13,812 bases of DNA, from assembly GCA_028717165.1 (NCBI GenBank), contig JAQUOK010000023.1, positions 1-13,812 on the forward strand, written 5' to 3'. A program made the position numbers and the translations under genes. The stretch is from Victivallaceae bacterium. GTDB taxonomy: Bacteria; Verrucomicrobiota; Lentisphaeria; Victivallales; Victivallaceae. Positions within the stretch are counted from its first letter, which is position 1; each line of letters starts with the position of its first letter. This document shows positions 7,706 to 13,812 of the stretch, piece by piece. The notes below the pieces were generated by a model. It was not told where the DNA came from and made no database searches. It saw only the letters and a list, made by a program, of their open reading frames with translations.

Positions 7706-9607
7706 CTAATCATTTATGCATGAATAAATCTTAGGAATAAGATATTTCAGAACCGAAGCGGTGGGAATGGCAAAGATCATTCCGGTTATACCCGCAAAAA
7801 TTCCGCCCAGCAAGACTACGATAATCGTTTCCAGAGTCGTCAGGCCGAGTGATTCGCCGATAACCGCAGGATAAAGAAAAAGCTGTTCGACAATACCGTT
7901 CCAGGTAAGATAGGTACATACGATCAGGAGCAGCTGCATCATGGTTACGTCATCGCCGGCGGCGAGCGTTACCAGCACTGTCAGTCCGGCGCTGGCAATC
8001 GGCCCGATATACGGCAGCAGTATTCCGCACGCCGCGATCAGACCTAAAACCAGCGCATAAGGAACCCCGATAAAATAAAAAGCGGTAGTATAAATGACCG
8101 CGTCAATGGACATTAAGGTCAAATACCCTTTGAGCCAGGTCCTGAGCCGGTTGATAACCTGGGAAATGATTTCCTGGGCCTGGAAAATGGTGTTTTCAGT
8201 AGCCCCCGGCAGCCATTTATTGTTGAAAACGGTTCTTACCAGGTATTCACTCCGGAGTTTTTTCTGATTCTTTCCATCATGGATGAAGGCCGCCATTTTG
8301 GACAGGAACAGGGAAAAGAAGAAGATCGCCAGCAAAGTATTCAGGAGAAAACTGATCAGGGAGGACAATATCCCGGCGGTAAACGAAAACACCCCGCCGG
8401 ATTTTTTCAGGGCGGCGGTCAGCAGTTCCTTCTGAGTTCCGGGGTCGTTAAGAACTTTACTGGTCTGTTCTACGCACCAGTTCACCAAAGGCAGCTTTTT
8501 GAGTTTTGGTTTGAGGTCTTCCAGATTTACCAGCACCCTTTTTACATAAGAAATCTCAGCTGAAGATTTTTTTTCCGGTTCCCTGTCCGCTTTTTTTTCT
8601 GATCTGTTTTCAGAGCTTTCCCGGATTTCGGTTTCAGTACCGGTTCCGTCTTCGCCGACGGCAACGTTAACCCGCTCCGTCTTTATATTTTTATTCATCC
8701 AGAGTTTTATCGAGGTGCCGACTCCGGCCAGATAACTGGCGGAGATACTTAAAAACAGGGTTACGACCGCGATCATGATAAGCACAAAAGAACCGACCGT
8801 AAGCGTGGTCGCTTTGGCGACCATGGCCTGACGTTTGCGGCGTTCAAGTTCCTCATGCGTATATTCGGGCTGAATTTTACCGTGCCGTACCGATTCGGAT
8901 ATGGTTTTAAACGGTTTGCCGAGGCAGGTGAAAAACTTAAAAAACTTTGAAAATATACCGTTGCCGGCAAGTTTGCGTTCATAAAATTTTTCCAGCGGCA
9001 GAAATACATAAGCGAGTATCAGGCCGAACAGCACTGATTTAAGCAGGGTTGCGGTCAGAATAAATACCCCTATGACAATCAGGGCGACCAGGATCCCCGC
9101 CCCTGATTTAAGCAGACGGTTCTTGGCCTTATTATTCTTTTCGATCTCCGCTTCGAGCTCGCTCAAGGCAGTTTGGGAAATTCCAAGCCTGACGGCGACA
9201 GCGGCGACAATCTCTTTCTGTTTTATGCTGTAATCGTCATCGGCCAGGCCCAGGGAAATAAGAGAATGCAGAAGATTCATTTTCTGTTCTTCACCGAGCT
9301 CCTTAAGCAGGTCGCAGGCCGTACTTATATCAATCTTTCTCGGGCTTTTCAACTCGGCAACCAGTCTGGCTATCTGGTGACGACTGTAGTCCCGCTCAAG
9401 TATCTTCTCAAAATACTCGATTTCAGTCTCATCAGCGGGACCGTCCGCCCAAAGTACGGCTTTTAACAGGGAAATTATCGCATTGCTGGTATCGTCGCCG
9501 GCATCATAATCATAAACTAAATGAACAATAGAAGAAAAAGCCTTACCGGCCGGCTTTTCGAAAAGCAGCTTCAACCAGTTATTCTTTTTCTGCAGGTATT
9601 GTTTCAT
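7706..9607 (-). CDS. TerB-like domain fused to AI-2E/PerM family membrane protein
   Basis: A 633-residue protein with an unusual N-terminal extension. Residues about 22-158 form an acidic all-helical domain resembling the TerB/DjlA-type fold, with paired acidic segments LKAVLWADGPADETEIEYFE (48-67) and LISLGLADDDYSIKQKE (116-132). From residue 169 come the transmembrane segments of the AI-2E/PerM transporter family: about 169-205 (two), 268-292, 408-436, then a cluster at 495-620 including GVPYALVLGLIAACGILLPY and the conserved PYIGP (532-536). Between the third and fourth segments, residues 305-355 are a charged low-complexity stretch rich in Glu, Lys and Ser. AI-2E family members export diverse small solutes or exchange Na+/H+; no substrate can be assigned, and the AI-2 name should not be taken as function. 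The ATG has no clear Shine-Dalgarno; heptad repeats run right up to it. purM is 97 bases upstream on the same strand. Confidence 0.9.
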   Translation of the reverse strand: MKQYLQKKNNWLKLLFEKPAGKAFSSIVHLVYDYDAGDDTSNAIISLLKAVLWADGPADETEIEYFEKILERDYSRHQIARLVAELKSPRKIDISTACDLLKELGEEQKMNLLHSLISLGLADDDYSIKQKEIVAAVAVRLGISQTALSELEAEIEKNNKAKNRLLKSGAGILVALIVIGVFILTATLLKSVLFGLILAYVFLPLEKFYERKLAGNGIFSKFFKFFTCLGKPFKTISESVRHGKIQPEYTHEELERRKRQAMVAKATTLTVGSFVLIMIAVVTLFLSISASYLAGVGTSIKLWMNKNIKTERVNVAVGEDGTGTETEIRESSENRSEKKADREPEKKSSAEISYVKRVLVNLEDLKPKLKKLPLVNWCVEQTSKVLNDPGTQKELLTAALKKSGGVFSFTAGILSSLISFLLNTLLAIFFFSLFLSKMAAFIHDGKNQKKLRSEYLVRTVFNNKWLPGATENTIFQAQEIISQVINRLRTWLKGYLTLMSIDAVIYTTAFYFIGVPYALVLGLIAACGILLPYIGPIASAGLTVLVTLAAGDDVTMMQLLLIVCTYLTWNGIVEQLFLYPAVIGESLGLTTLETIIVVLLGGIFAGITGMIFAIPTASVLKYLIPKIYSCIND

Positions 9608-9610
9608 TAC

Positions 9611-9645
9611 CAGTTATCAGTATTTCATTTTCAATTATCAGTTGC
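9611..9645. repeat. Degenerate 7-bp tandem repeats, left array
   Basis: Five consecutive 7-base units occupy this stretch: CAGTTAT, CAGTATT, TCATTTT, CAATTAT, CAGTTGC. The period is exactly 7 while the units drift. They sit between purM and the AI-2E gene and reach the AI-2E start codon (on the minus strand the next unit would be AATGAAA, which contains the ATG). Similar short heptameric intergenic repeats are known from several bacterial groups. Confidence 0.6.
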
Positions 9646-9661
9646 CGGTCTGGCGACCGGC
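9644..9661. repeat. Short perfect palindrome (GCCGGTC/GACCGGC)
   Basis: GCCGGTC (9644-9650) and GACCGGC (9655-9661) form a 7-bp GC-rich stem with the tetraloop TGGC. On the plus strand a run of seven T follows at 9671-9677, too far away and with no plus-strand gene to terminate. On the minus strand, the direction of both flanking genes, there is no U-tract. It is flanked on both sides by 7-bp-period repeats and looks like the core of a REP-like intergenic element rather than a terminator. Confidence 0.55.
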
Positions 9662-9673
9662 GCTCCCGGCTTT

Positions 9674-9701
9674 TTTTCCATTCGATGTTCGATATTCAAT
9701 T
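9674..9701. repeat. Degenerate 7-bp tandem repeats, right array
   Basis: Four units with an exact 7-base period: TTTTCCA, TTCGATG, TTCGATA, TTCAATT. They end 3 bases before the purM stop codon (9705-9707). Unit TTCAATT also occurs in the left array in another phase, which suggests a common origin for the two arrays. Confidence 0.5.
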
Positions 9702-9704
9702 ATT

Positions 9705-10754
9705 TCAAAGTACCGTAACCTGGCGTTTCCCGGAAACGACTTTACCGCAAACCGCCGCCTTGAATCCGGCTTCAGAGCAGATTTTCAAGGCTGTTTTCGC
9801 CTGTTCCGCTGGCACAAACCAGACCATGCCGATTCCCATATTGAACACCCGGTACGCCTCGACCGGACCGATCCCGCCTTTTGCGACGATCAACTTAAAA
9901 ATCGGGGGAACGGGCAAAGCGTTCTTATCAAATACCACATCAACGTCTTCCGGCAAAACGCGGGGGACATTGTCATAAAGCCCGCCGCCGGTGATATGCG
10001 CCATGCCGTCAAGGTCAAGTTTTTCAGAAGCGAGAGCCCGGCTGATTGCCGGCCAGTAACAGGTATGCGGTTTCAGGAGAGCTTCTCCGATGCTTTCCCC
10101 GCGCAGTTCTTCAGGAGTGCTGTGAACGGTATAGCCGCACTGCTTGAAAAGCACTTTCCGCGCCAGGCTGTAACCGTTTGTATGCAGGCCGTTTGAAGCC
10201 AGACCGATTGCCGCATAACCGGCTTTGATCTTTTCCCCGGTAATTAAGCGGTCTTCTTCAACAAGCCCGGAAATAACCCCGACCAGGTCGAAATCATTCC
10301 CGTACATACCGGGCATTTCGGCGGTTTCGCCGCCGAGTACGGCACAGTTTGCGGTTTTACAGGCGTCGGCTATGCCTTCGAGTACCTGCTCATAAAGCGG
10401 GCTCCGAAGTTTCCCGATACCGATATAGTCCATAAAAAAGACCGGTTCCGCGCCCTGGACGGCGATATCGTTGATACAGTGATTGACGATATCATAGCCG
10501 ATAGTATCGTATTTTTCCATCATCATGGCGACCATCAGCTTGGTGCCTACCCCGTCAATGCTGGAAACCAGCACCGGATTTTTATATTTTTTCAGGTCGA
10601 TCCGGAACATGCCGCCGAAACCGCCGATCGGGGCGAGCATTTCGGGGCGGCGGGTATCGGATATTTTTTCCTTTACCCGTTTAAGCAGATTCTGTGCAAG
10701 GTCAATATCCACGCCGGCGTCTTTATAGAGGTCGCTTTTTACTTCCGTGCTCAC
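9705..10754 (-). CDS. purM: Phosphoribosylformylglycinamidine cyclo-ligase (AIR synthetase)
   Basis: This cytoplasmic enzyme closes the imidazole ring, making AIR from FGAM with ATP in de novo purine synthesis. Signatures, numbered from the GTG start: YKDAGVDID (10-18), GGFGGMFRI (45-53), SSIDGVGTKLMVA (64-76), GYDIVNHCINDI (86-97), LGGETAEMPGMYG (140-152), ASNGLHTNGYSL (186-197), AHITGGGLYDNVPR (252-265) and the C-terminal YRVFNMGIGM (301-310). At 349 residues it has the usual family length. The start is taken as GTG at 10754-10752 rather than TTG at 10760-10758: AAGGA on the minus strand (10763-10767) is 8 bases from the GTG but only 2 from the TTG, and the GTG start gives the normal short lead into the YKDAGVDID motif. 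The AI-2E gene follows on the same strand after 97 bases of repeats and may be cotranscribed. Confidence 0.97.
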   Translation of the reverse strand: MSTEVKSDLYKDAGVDIDLAQNLLKRVKEKISDTRRPEMLAPIGGFGGMFRIDLKKYKNPVLVSSIDGVGTKLMVAMMMEKYDTIGYDIVNHCINDIAVQGAEPVFFMDYIGIGKLRSPLYEQVLEGIADACKTANCAVLGGETAEMPGMYGNDFDLVGVISGLVEEDRLITGEKIKAGYAAIGLASNGLHTNGYSLARKVLFKQCGYTVHSTPEELRGESIGEALLKPHTCYWPAISRALASEKLDLDGMAHITGGGLYDNVPRVLPEDVDVVFDKNALPVPPIFKLIVAKGGIGPVEAYRVFNMGIGMVWFVPAEQAKTALKICSEAGFKAAVCGKVVSGKRQVTVL

Positions 10755-10762
10755 TTCCAAGG

Positions 10763-10767
10763 TCCTT
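10763..10767 (-). promoter_or_regulatory. Ribosome binding site deciding the purM start
   Basis: AAGGA on the minus strand lies 8 bases before the GTG at 10754, which is optimal, and only 2 bases before the competing in-frame TTG at 10760. It therefore favours the GTG start, two codons shorter. Confidence 0.7.
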
Positions 10768-10773
10768 AATTTG

Positions 10774-10803
10774 CTGACAATTGTTTAAAATTATTGTTTA
10801 AAT
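10774..10803 (+). promoter_or_regulatory. Candidate promoter driving the small RNA or valS leader
   Basis: CTGACA (10774-10779, five of six matches to the -35 consensus) and TTAAAT (10798-10803, four of six) are 18 bases apart. Transcription would begin near 10810, about 110 bases before the directional terminator hairpin at 10918-10960. The tract is AT-rich, so other spacings are possible. Confidence 0.3.
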
Positions 10804-10809
10804 AAACTA

Positions 10810-10977
10810 CTATATAAAAGATATTTTACAAGTCCGCCTCCCAACAAGTTTGGATTTGCCGCTTTGCAGTTCGGAGAGTTGCTAACCGTTCGCAAATACT
10901 GAGAAGTTTATTCAGGCAACGAAGCCGACGATCGGTCGCGTCCCTAACGTCGGTTTCGTTATATTTTTATTTTTTTG
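10810..10977 (+). ncRNA. Candidate small RNA of unknown family
   Basis: No open reading frame of note lies here, yet it ends in a strong plus-strand intrinsic terminator with no upstream plus-strand gene for over 3 kb, and a fair promoter lies just before. The interval can fold into a small hairpin (CCAA 10841-10844 with TTGG 10850-10853), an immediately adjacent longer stem (ATTTGC 10854-10859 with GCAAAT 10892-10897), a single-stranded linker and the terminator. I see no SRP GGAAG-type motif, no tmRNA features and no T-box sequence, and could not convince myself of a 6S RNA fold. The alternative is a long valS leader with the hairpin acting as an attenuator. Both ends are estimates. Confidence 0.35.
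10918..10977 (+). terminator. Intrinsic terminator, plus strand
   Basis: AACGAAGCCGACG (10918-10930) pairs with CGTCGGTTTCGTT (10948-10960) over 13 positions, one of them a G-U wobble, around a 17-base loop. ATATTTTTATTTTTTT follows at once (10961-10976). The complementary strand has an A-run in that place, so it works only on the plus strand. It lies 239 bases before the valS start and 150 bases before the minus-strand purM start. It therefore ends a small transcript or regulates readthrough into valS. Confidence 0.75.
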
Positions 10978-10990
10978 ACTTTTGAGGCGC

Positions 10991-11050
10991 TTGGGACGCT
11001 TGGGACTTTGAGGTTAAATTCAAAAGTCTCAACCGTCCCGGGAGTCCCAA
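10991..11050 (+). repeat. Long imperfect hairpin of GGGAC units
   Basis: The arms pair TTGGGAC (10991-10997) with GTCCCAA (11044-11050), then C-G and two U-G pairs, then GGGAC (11002-11006) with GTCCC (11035-11039), then TTGAG (11008-11012) with CTCAA (11028-11032). That is about 20 pairs with small internal loops and a 15-base apical loop. The left arm contains a tandem GCTTGGGAC, GCTTGGGAC. The segment CAAAAGTC (11021-11028), in the apical loop and adjoining stem, can instead pair with either of two GACTTTTG copies outside (10977-10984 and 11065-11072). It may be a repeat-derived element or part of a valS leader. Confidence 0.5.
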
Positions 11051-11108
11051 TCGCTGTCAAGCAAGACTTTTGTCAGCCTCGTCTTTCCGGTTCTTCTGTA
11101 TCATTAGT

Positions 11109-11143
11109 CGGGATTTTTTCGGGAAAAACATTTCAAAATCCCG
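11109..11143. repeat. Perfect 9-bp inverted repeat before valS
   Basis: CGGGATTTT (11109-11117) and AAAATCCCG (11135-11143) pair perfectly around a 17-base loop. No U-run follows on the plus strand, so it is not an obvious terminator. It lies 73 bases before the valS start codon and could be an operator or an RNA hairpin in the leader. Just after it, TGCTATTTT (11151-11159) resembles an extended -10 element, without a convincing -35. Confidence 0.45.
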
Positions 11144-11215
11144 TAACTTGTGCTATTTTAGGAACTTTGCTGAATTTGCTGTTAAATAATACTTGTTCTG
11201 CCATGGAGCTTTAAT

Positions 11216-13812
11216 ATGAATGATATTGAAATGCCGAAAGCATACGAGCCGAAGGATATTGAAAATAAGTGGTATCCTCTGTGGGAACGACGCGGCTATT
11301 TTCACGGGAAACCGAATCCTGACAAGAAACCTTATTCGATCGTCATTCCGCCGCCGAACGTGACCGGGATCCTCCATCTTGGGCATATCCTCAACAATAC
11401 GCTGCAGGATATCCTGATCAGGTGGCGCAAAATGCAGGGATACGAAGTCAGCTGGTTTCCGGGCACCGATCACGCCGGGATCGCTACGGAAAGCAAAGTG
11501 GAAAAAACGCTGCGTGAAGAGGGAAAACCCGGCCGGGACGAACTCGGCAGAGAGGAATTTATCAAAAAAGTCTGGGAATGGCGCGAAGAATACGGCGGGA
11601 CGATCATTAAACAGCTCCGTAAACTCGGTACCGCCTGCGACTGGGAACGCGAACGCTTTACCATGGACGAAGGTTTAAGCTATGCGGTGCGCAAAGTGTT
11701 TGTCGATCTTTACAACAAAGGCTATATATACCGCGGCCGGCGGATGATCAACTGGTGCCCGGTAGCGAAAACCGCGCTTTCGGACGAAGAAGTCGTTTAT
11801 AAGGAAGTTGACGGCAAGTTTTATCATTATAATTATCCCTTGTCCGACGGTTCCGGGGCGCTCCAAATCGCGACTACCCGCCCTGAAACCATGTTCGGCG
11901 ATACCGCCGTGGCCGTACATCCCGACGATGAACGTTACAAACATTTGATCGGCAAAACTGTCGATCTGCCTTTGACCGACCGGAAGATCCCGGTTATCGC
12001 CGATGAACACGCCGACCCGGAAAAAGGGACCGGCTGTGTCAAAATAACTCCCGGACACGACCCGAACGACTTTATGGTCGGCCTGCGCCATAATCTCGAG
12101 GTTGTTTCGATCATGAACGACGACGCTTCGCTGAACGCCGGATGCGGGCCGGAGTTTGCAGGACTTGACCGTTTCGAGGCCAGAAAGAAATGCGTCAGAA
12201 TGCTTGAGGAACAGGGACTGATGGTAAAGATCGAGGATATCAAACACGCTGTGGGCTATTCCGAACGCGGCGATGTGCCGATCGAGACTCTCGTCAGCGC
12301 CCAGTGGTTCTGCAATATGAAAGAACTTTCCAAACCGGCCATTGAGGCGGTTAAAAGCGGAAAGATCAAATTTTATCCCGACCGCTGGAGCAAAACTTAC
12401 GACCATTGGATGGAGAACATTCAGGACTGGTGCATCAGCCGCCAGATCTGGTGGGGACACCGTATACCGGCATGGTATAATAACGATACGGATGAGATTT
12501 ACGTCGGGATGGAAGCCCCGGCGGAAGGTTCATGGAGACAGGAGGAAGATGTCCTCGATACCTGGTTCAGCTCCTGGCTTTGGCCGTTTTCGGTTATGGG
12601 CTGGCCCGAAAAAACCGACACTTTAGAATATTTCTATCCGACCACCGACCTGGTTACGGGACCGGATATAATCTTTTTCTGGGTCGCCAGAATGATCATG
12701 GCCGGCTGCGAATTCATGGGCGATATTCCGTTCCGCAACGTTTACTTCACCAGCATTATCCGCGATGAGAAAGGCCGCAAACTCAGCAAATCTCTGGGCA
12801 ATTCGCCAGACCCGCTGGATGTTATCGATACTTACGGCGCCGACGCGCTGCGTTTCTCGATTATTTATATCGCCCCGATCGGCATGGATATCAGGTACAG
12901 CAATGAAAAATGCGAACTCGGCCGCAATTTCGCCAATAAATTATGGAACGCCTGCCGCTTCCGTCTCATGCAGGGGCCGGTAACTCCCGGTTTCCGCGAT
13001 TTGTCCGGGCTTGACCACAGCCTGCTTACTCCGGATGAAAAATGGATCATTTCCTGGACCAACGAAGCCATCATAATGACGAACAAGGCGCTGGAGGACT
13101 TTCGTTTCCACTATGCGGCGCATTCGATCTATGAGGTGGTCTGGAGTACCTTCTGCGACTGGTTTATCGAAGCCTCGAAAGTACGTCTGCAGGGCAGCAA
13201 AGAAGAAAAACAGCAGGTCTTGCAGGTGCTCGATTTCGTCCTGTTCAAGATCCTGCGCCTCCTGCATCCTTTCATGCCGTTCATTACTGAAGAACTGGCG
13301 CACCAGATGGGCTTTTTAAACGATGAACAGACGATCATGCACGAACGCTATCCTCGGCCGCTGACCGACCTGGAAATTCCGTCCATTATGGAAAAAGACC
13401 ATGACCTGCTTGACCTGGTTGAGGCCAAATTTCAACTGGTGCGCGCCGGGCGCGCCTTGCGCGCCAATTACGGTATTCCCGACGGCAAAAAAATAAACTA
13501 TTTTATCAAAGCTATTGATGAGATTAATTCCGATTTCCTGAAGAATGAAACAGATTCGCTGAAAATTCTCCTCAGAGCTGAAAATATTGAAATTTCGCTT
13601 GAAGATTATGATGTTGCCGGGCGCGGTGCGGCTCCTTCGCAAATCGCTAACGCCGGCACTATTTACCTGCCGCTCAAAGGGCAGATTGATATTGAAGAGG
13701 AGCTTGGGAAACTCAACAAGCAGAAGAAAAAGCTTGAAGGCTGGATAAAAGGTTCGATGGCAAAGCTTTCCAACGAGAAGTTCCTGAACAACGCGCCGGA
13801 ACAGGTAGTCAG
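11216..13812 (+). CDS. valS: Valyl-tRNA synthetase, 3' end beyond the window
   Basis: A class I aminoacyl-tRNA synthetase that charges tRNA-Val and edits mischarged Thr. The frame is open for 865 codons to the window edge. Landmarks: PPPNVTGILHLGH (residues 45-57) with the HIGH-type signature HLGH, FPGTDHAGIATE (81-92), the editing-domain TTRPETMFGDTAV (220-232), ISRQIWWGHRIPAW (407-420), DVLDTWFSS (445-453), the KMSKS-type KLSKS (522-526), and an anticodon-binding domain from about 590. The final residues (KLNKQKKKLEGW and SMAKLSNEKFLNNAP) belong to the C-terminal coiled-coil arm, so only a short tail is missing. The ATG is preceded by TGGAG (11204-11208), 7 bases away. Between IYVG and the EDVLDTW motif only about 12 residues lie, fewer than I recall for the E. 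coli enzyme. It diverges from purM across a 461-base structured gap. Confidence 0.98.
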   Translation, partial: MNDIEMPKAYEPKDIENKWYPLWERRGYFHGKPNPDKKPYSIVIPPPNVTGILHLGHILNNTLQDILIRWRKMQGYEVSWFPGTDHAGIATESKVEKTLREEGKPGRDELGREEFIKKVWEWREEYGGTIIKQLRKLGTACDWERERFTMDEGLSYAVRKVFVDLYNKGYIYRGRRMINWCPVAKTALSDEEVVYKEVDGKFYHYNYPLSDGSGALQIATTRPETMFGDTAVAVHPDDERYKHLIGKTVDLPLTDRKIPVIADEHADPEKGTGCVKITPGHDPNDFMVGLRHNLEVVSIMNDDASLNAGCGPEFAGLDRFEARKKCVRMLEEQGLMVKIEDIKHAVGYSERGDVPIETLVSAQWFCNMKELSKPAIEAVKSGKIKFYPDRWSKTYDHWMENIQDWCISRQIWWGHRIPAWYNNDTDEIYVGMEAPAEGSWRQEEDVLDTWFSSWLWPFSVMGWPEKTDTLEYFYPTTDLVTGPDIIFFWVARMIMAGCEFMGDIPFRNVYFTSIIRDEKGRKLSKSLGNSPDPLDVIDTYGADALRFSIIYIAPIGMDIRYSNEKCELGRNFANKLWNACRFRLMQGPVTPGFRDLSGLDHSLLTPDEKWIISWTNEAIIMTNKALEDFRFHYAAHSIYEVVWSTFCDWFIEASKVRLQGSKEEKQQVLQVLDFVLFKILRLLHPFMPFITEELAHQMGFLNDEQTIMHERYPRPLTDLEIPSIMEKDHDLLDLVEAKFQLVRAGRALRANYGIPDGKKINYFIKAIDEINSDFLKNETDSLKILLRAENIEISLEDYDVAGRGAAPSQIANAGTIYLPLKGQIDIEEELGKLNKQKKKLEGWIKGSMAKLSNEKFLNNAPEQVV

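Noticed and set aside
9644..9677. Plus-strand terminator made of the palindrome and the T-run
   Set aside because: The T-run starts 9 bases after the stem and no plus-strand gene lies before it; both flanking genes are on the minus strand.
9642..10196. Plus-strand open frames opposite purM
   Set aside because: They are shadows of purM, whose motifs cover the entire region.
10810..10960. Valine-rich leader peptide (classical attenuation) before valS
   Set aside because: No start codon with a ribosome site opens a frame enriched in Val codons ahead of the terminator hairpin.
10978..11215. T-box riboswitch controlling valS
   Set aside because: A tRNA-synthetase leader suggests a T-box, but I could not find the conserved AGGGTGG-type antiterminator sequence, and the terminator lies too far upstream of the gene.
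11675..12460. A 261-codon minus-strand open frame inside valS
   Set aside because: It is wholly antisense to the strongly conserved editing and catalytic regions of valS, and its translation shows no recognisable domain. Long antisense frames are common in GC-biased codon usage.

Overview
The window looks like an ordinary chromosomal stretch of a Gram-negative bacterium. It has single-copy housekeeping genes (pyrF, purM, valS, a Phe tRNA), an LptE-type lipoprotein that implies an outer membrane carrying LPS, moderate GC, and AT-rich intergenic gaps. Gene style (a TPR protein beside LptE, a TerB/AI-2E fusion, an FkbM methyltransferase, weak or absent Shine-Dalgarno sequences on several genes, short degenerate intergenic repeats) makes me lean to the PVC group, perhaps Lentisphaerota. 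That placement is an inference from impression and needs a database search.

Layout. Positions 1-75 hold tRNA-Phe(GAA) on the minus strand. Diverging from it is a two-gene plus-strand unit: type I glycerate kinase (247-1374), then an FkbM-family methyltransferase (1371-2372) joined by an ATGA overlap. Facing them on the minus strand is a unit of a large alpha/beta-hydrolase plus HHxxxDG acyltransferase-like protein (3278-5836) followed by pyrF (2427-3242). From a shared divergent promoter region (5837-6081) a plus-strand outer-membrane unit runs the other way: a secreted TPR/BamD-like protein (6082-7179) and lptE (7172-7702). It meets, with only 3 bases between, a minus-strand unit of purM (9705-10754) and a TerB/AI-2E membrane protein (7706-9607). 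valS starts at 11216 and runs off the right edge.

The longest gene-free stretch is 10755-11215. It is not empty: it holds a candidate promoter, a directional intrinsic terminator with no gene in front of it (hence a candidate small RNA of about 165 nt), a 20-bp imperfect hairpin built from GGGAC units with a competing alternative pairing, and a further perfect 9-bp hairpin before valS. The purM/AI-2E gap (9608-9704) consists of two arrays of 7-bp-period degenerate repeats around a short palindrome.

I found no mobile element, CRISPR array, defence system or biosynthetic cluster. The points most worth following are the hydrolase-acyltransferase fusion, the structured region before valS, and the heptad-repeat/palindrome element.
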